This document shows, in pieces, positions 10,575-11,431 of a DNA stretch of 11,431 nt. The notes under the pieces were generated by a model. The model was not told where the DNA came from. It did not search any database and saw only the letters and a program-made list of their open reading frames with translations. Source of the DNA: Rhodococcus sp. (in: high G+C Gram-positive bacteria) (GTDB lineage Bacteria > Actinomycetota > Actinomycetes > Mycobacteriales > Mycobacteriaceae); NCBI GenBank assembly GCA_012515885.1, contig JAAYXN010000407.1, positions 1 to 11,431 of the forward strand, written 5' to 3'. How positions within the stretch are numbered: position 1 is the stretch's first letter; every line of letters starts with the position of its first letter. The position numbers were made by a program, and so were the translations under genes.

Positions 10575-11431
10575 GTGGCGTTCACCACGGCCGAAGAGGT
10601 CATCAAGTTCATCGCCGACGAGAACGTCGAGTACGTCGACGTGCGTTTCAGCGACCTTCCGGGCATCCAGCAGCACTTCTCCATCCCCGCTGCCGCCTTC
10701 AACGAGGACGTCTTCGAGGACGGTCTGGCATTCGACGGTTCGTCGGTGCGCGGCTTCCAGTCGATCCACGAATCCGACATGATGCTCCTCCCGGATGTCA
10801 CGACGGCCCGCCTGGATCCGTTCCGCGCCGCGAAGACCCTCAACGTCAACTTCTTCGTCCACGACCCGTTCACGCGTGAGGCATACAGCCGCGACCCTCG
10901 TAACGTTGCTCGCAAGGCTGAGGAGTACCTGAAGAGCACCGGCATCGCCGACACCGCTTTCTTCGGTGCTGAGGCCGAGTTCTACATCTTCGACTCGATC
11001 TCGTACGACTCGTCGATGAACGAGTCCTACTACCACATCGATTCGGTGTCGGGCGCATGGAACACCGGCGCCGACCGTAACCCGGATGGCTCCCCGAACC
11101 TCGGTTACAAGGTTCGCGCTAAGGGCGGCTACTTCCCCGTTGCTCCGTACGACCACTACGTCGACCTGCGTGACGACATCACCCGCAACCTGCAGAACGC
11201 TGGTTTCGAGATTGAGCGCGGCCACCACGAGGTCGGCACTGCTGGCCAGGCCGAAATCAACTACAAGTTCGGCACCCTCCTCAGCGCCGCTGATGACCTG
11301 CAGCTGTTCAAGTACATCGTGAAGAACACCGCGTGGGCTGCCGGCAAGTCGGTCACCTTCATGCCGAAGCCGCTGTTCGGTGACAACGGTTCGGGTATGC
11401 ACGTTCACCAGTCGCTGTGGAAGGACGGCAA
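10575..11431 (+). CDS. glnA: Glutamine synthetase type I GlnA, 3'-truncated by the window
   Basis: ATP-dependent synthesis of glutamine from glutamate and ammonia, the central nitrogen-assimilation step; a cytoplasmic dodecamer. The frame is open to the right edge, giving 285 complete codons of an expected 470-480. Residues match M. tuberculosis GlnA1 in number as well as identity: D54 in FDGSS, metal ligands E133 and E135 in GAEAEFYIFD, E219 in GHHEVG, E227 in GQAEINY and H276 in NGSGMHVHQS. The N-terminal beta-grasp domain covers about residues 15-95. The C-terminal adenylylation tyrosine region lies outside the window, so control by GlnE cannot be judged. The GTG start has AAGGAG 7 nt upstream. 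Transcription is likely under GlnR through the box at 10463-10500. A long open frame on the opposite strand (10422-11408) is only the complement of this gene. Confidence 0.97.
   Translation, partial: MAFTTAEEVIKFIADENVEYVDVRFSDLPGIQQHFSIPAAAFNEDVFEDGLAFDGSSVRGFQSIHESDMMLLPDVTTARLDPFRAAKTLNVNFFVHDPFTREAYSRDPRNVARKAEEYLKSTGIADTAFFGAEAEFYIFDSISYDSSMNESYYHIDSVSGAWNTGADRNPDGSPNLGYKVRAKGGYFPVAPYDHYVDLRDDITRNLQNAGFEIERGHHEVGTAGQAEINYKFGTLLSAADDLQLFKYIVKNTAWAAGKSVTFMPKPLFGDNGSGMHVHQSLWKDG

Noticed and set aside
10422..11408. 328-aa open frame on the minus strand opposite glnA
   Set aside because: It is the complement of glnA, whose product is recognisable residue by residue on the plus strand. The minus frame encodes a Val/Arg/Asp-biased product with no known similarity, a usual artefact opposite a GC-rich gene.

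Overview
This window looks like a chromosomal housekeeping segment from an actinobacterium of the order Mycobacteriales (Mycobacterium, Rhodococcus, Gordonia, Hoyosella and relatives). Three things support this. GC is roughly 60 percent by eye. The encoded proteins closely resemble their Mycobacterium tuberculosis homologues as I remember them. The gene order (cobT, ilvE, gcvT, pepA, sucB/dlaT, lipB, lipA, DUF4191, RDD protein, glnA) is that of the M. tuberculosis Rv2207-Rv2220 region without some of its intervening genes. A well-formed GlnR-type operator before glnA argues against Corynebacterium itself, which uses AmtR. I cannot name the genus. I see no mobile element, tRNA, rRNA, CRISPR array or phage gene, and both window edges cut genes (cobT at the left, glnA at the right).

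Layout. The 3' three quarters of cobT (+) converges on ilvE (-), which lies 33 nt downstream of gcvT (-). gcvT diverges from pepA (+) across a 118-nt promoter region. pepA converges on a small conserved gene of unknown function (-, 115 aa). After a 275-nt intergenic region come sucB/dlaT (+), a strong hairpin, then lipB and lipA (+, overlapping by 4 nt), then a DUF4191 membrane protein (+). The latter converges on an RDD-family membrane protein (-) across a bidirectional hairpin. A 213-nt divergent region then leads to glnA (+), of which 285 codons are present.

How the genes fit together. lipB and lipA make the lipoyl cofactor. sucB/dlaT encodes an acyltransferase with two lipoyl domains that carries it. 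GcvT works with another lipoylated protein, GcvH, which is not in this window. The centre of the window is therefore a lipoate-dependent metabolism cluster, flanked by branched-chain amino acid transamination, peptide turnover, cobamide assembly and nitrogen assimilation.

The most striking pattern is regulatory. Six of the ten genes with a visible start (ilvE, gcvT, lipB, lipA, the DUF4191 gene and the RDD gene) have a TANNNT -10 hexamer exactly 7 nt before the start codon, as expected for leaderless mRNAs. The other four (pepA, the 115-aa gene, sucB and glnA) have Shine-Dalgarno sequences instead. glnA has a four-element GlnR box. Two of the presumed leaderless promoters carry a perfect inverted repeat just upstream of the -10. 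I see no wholly new multi-gene system here.
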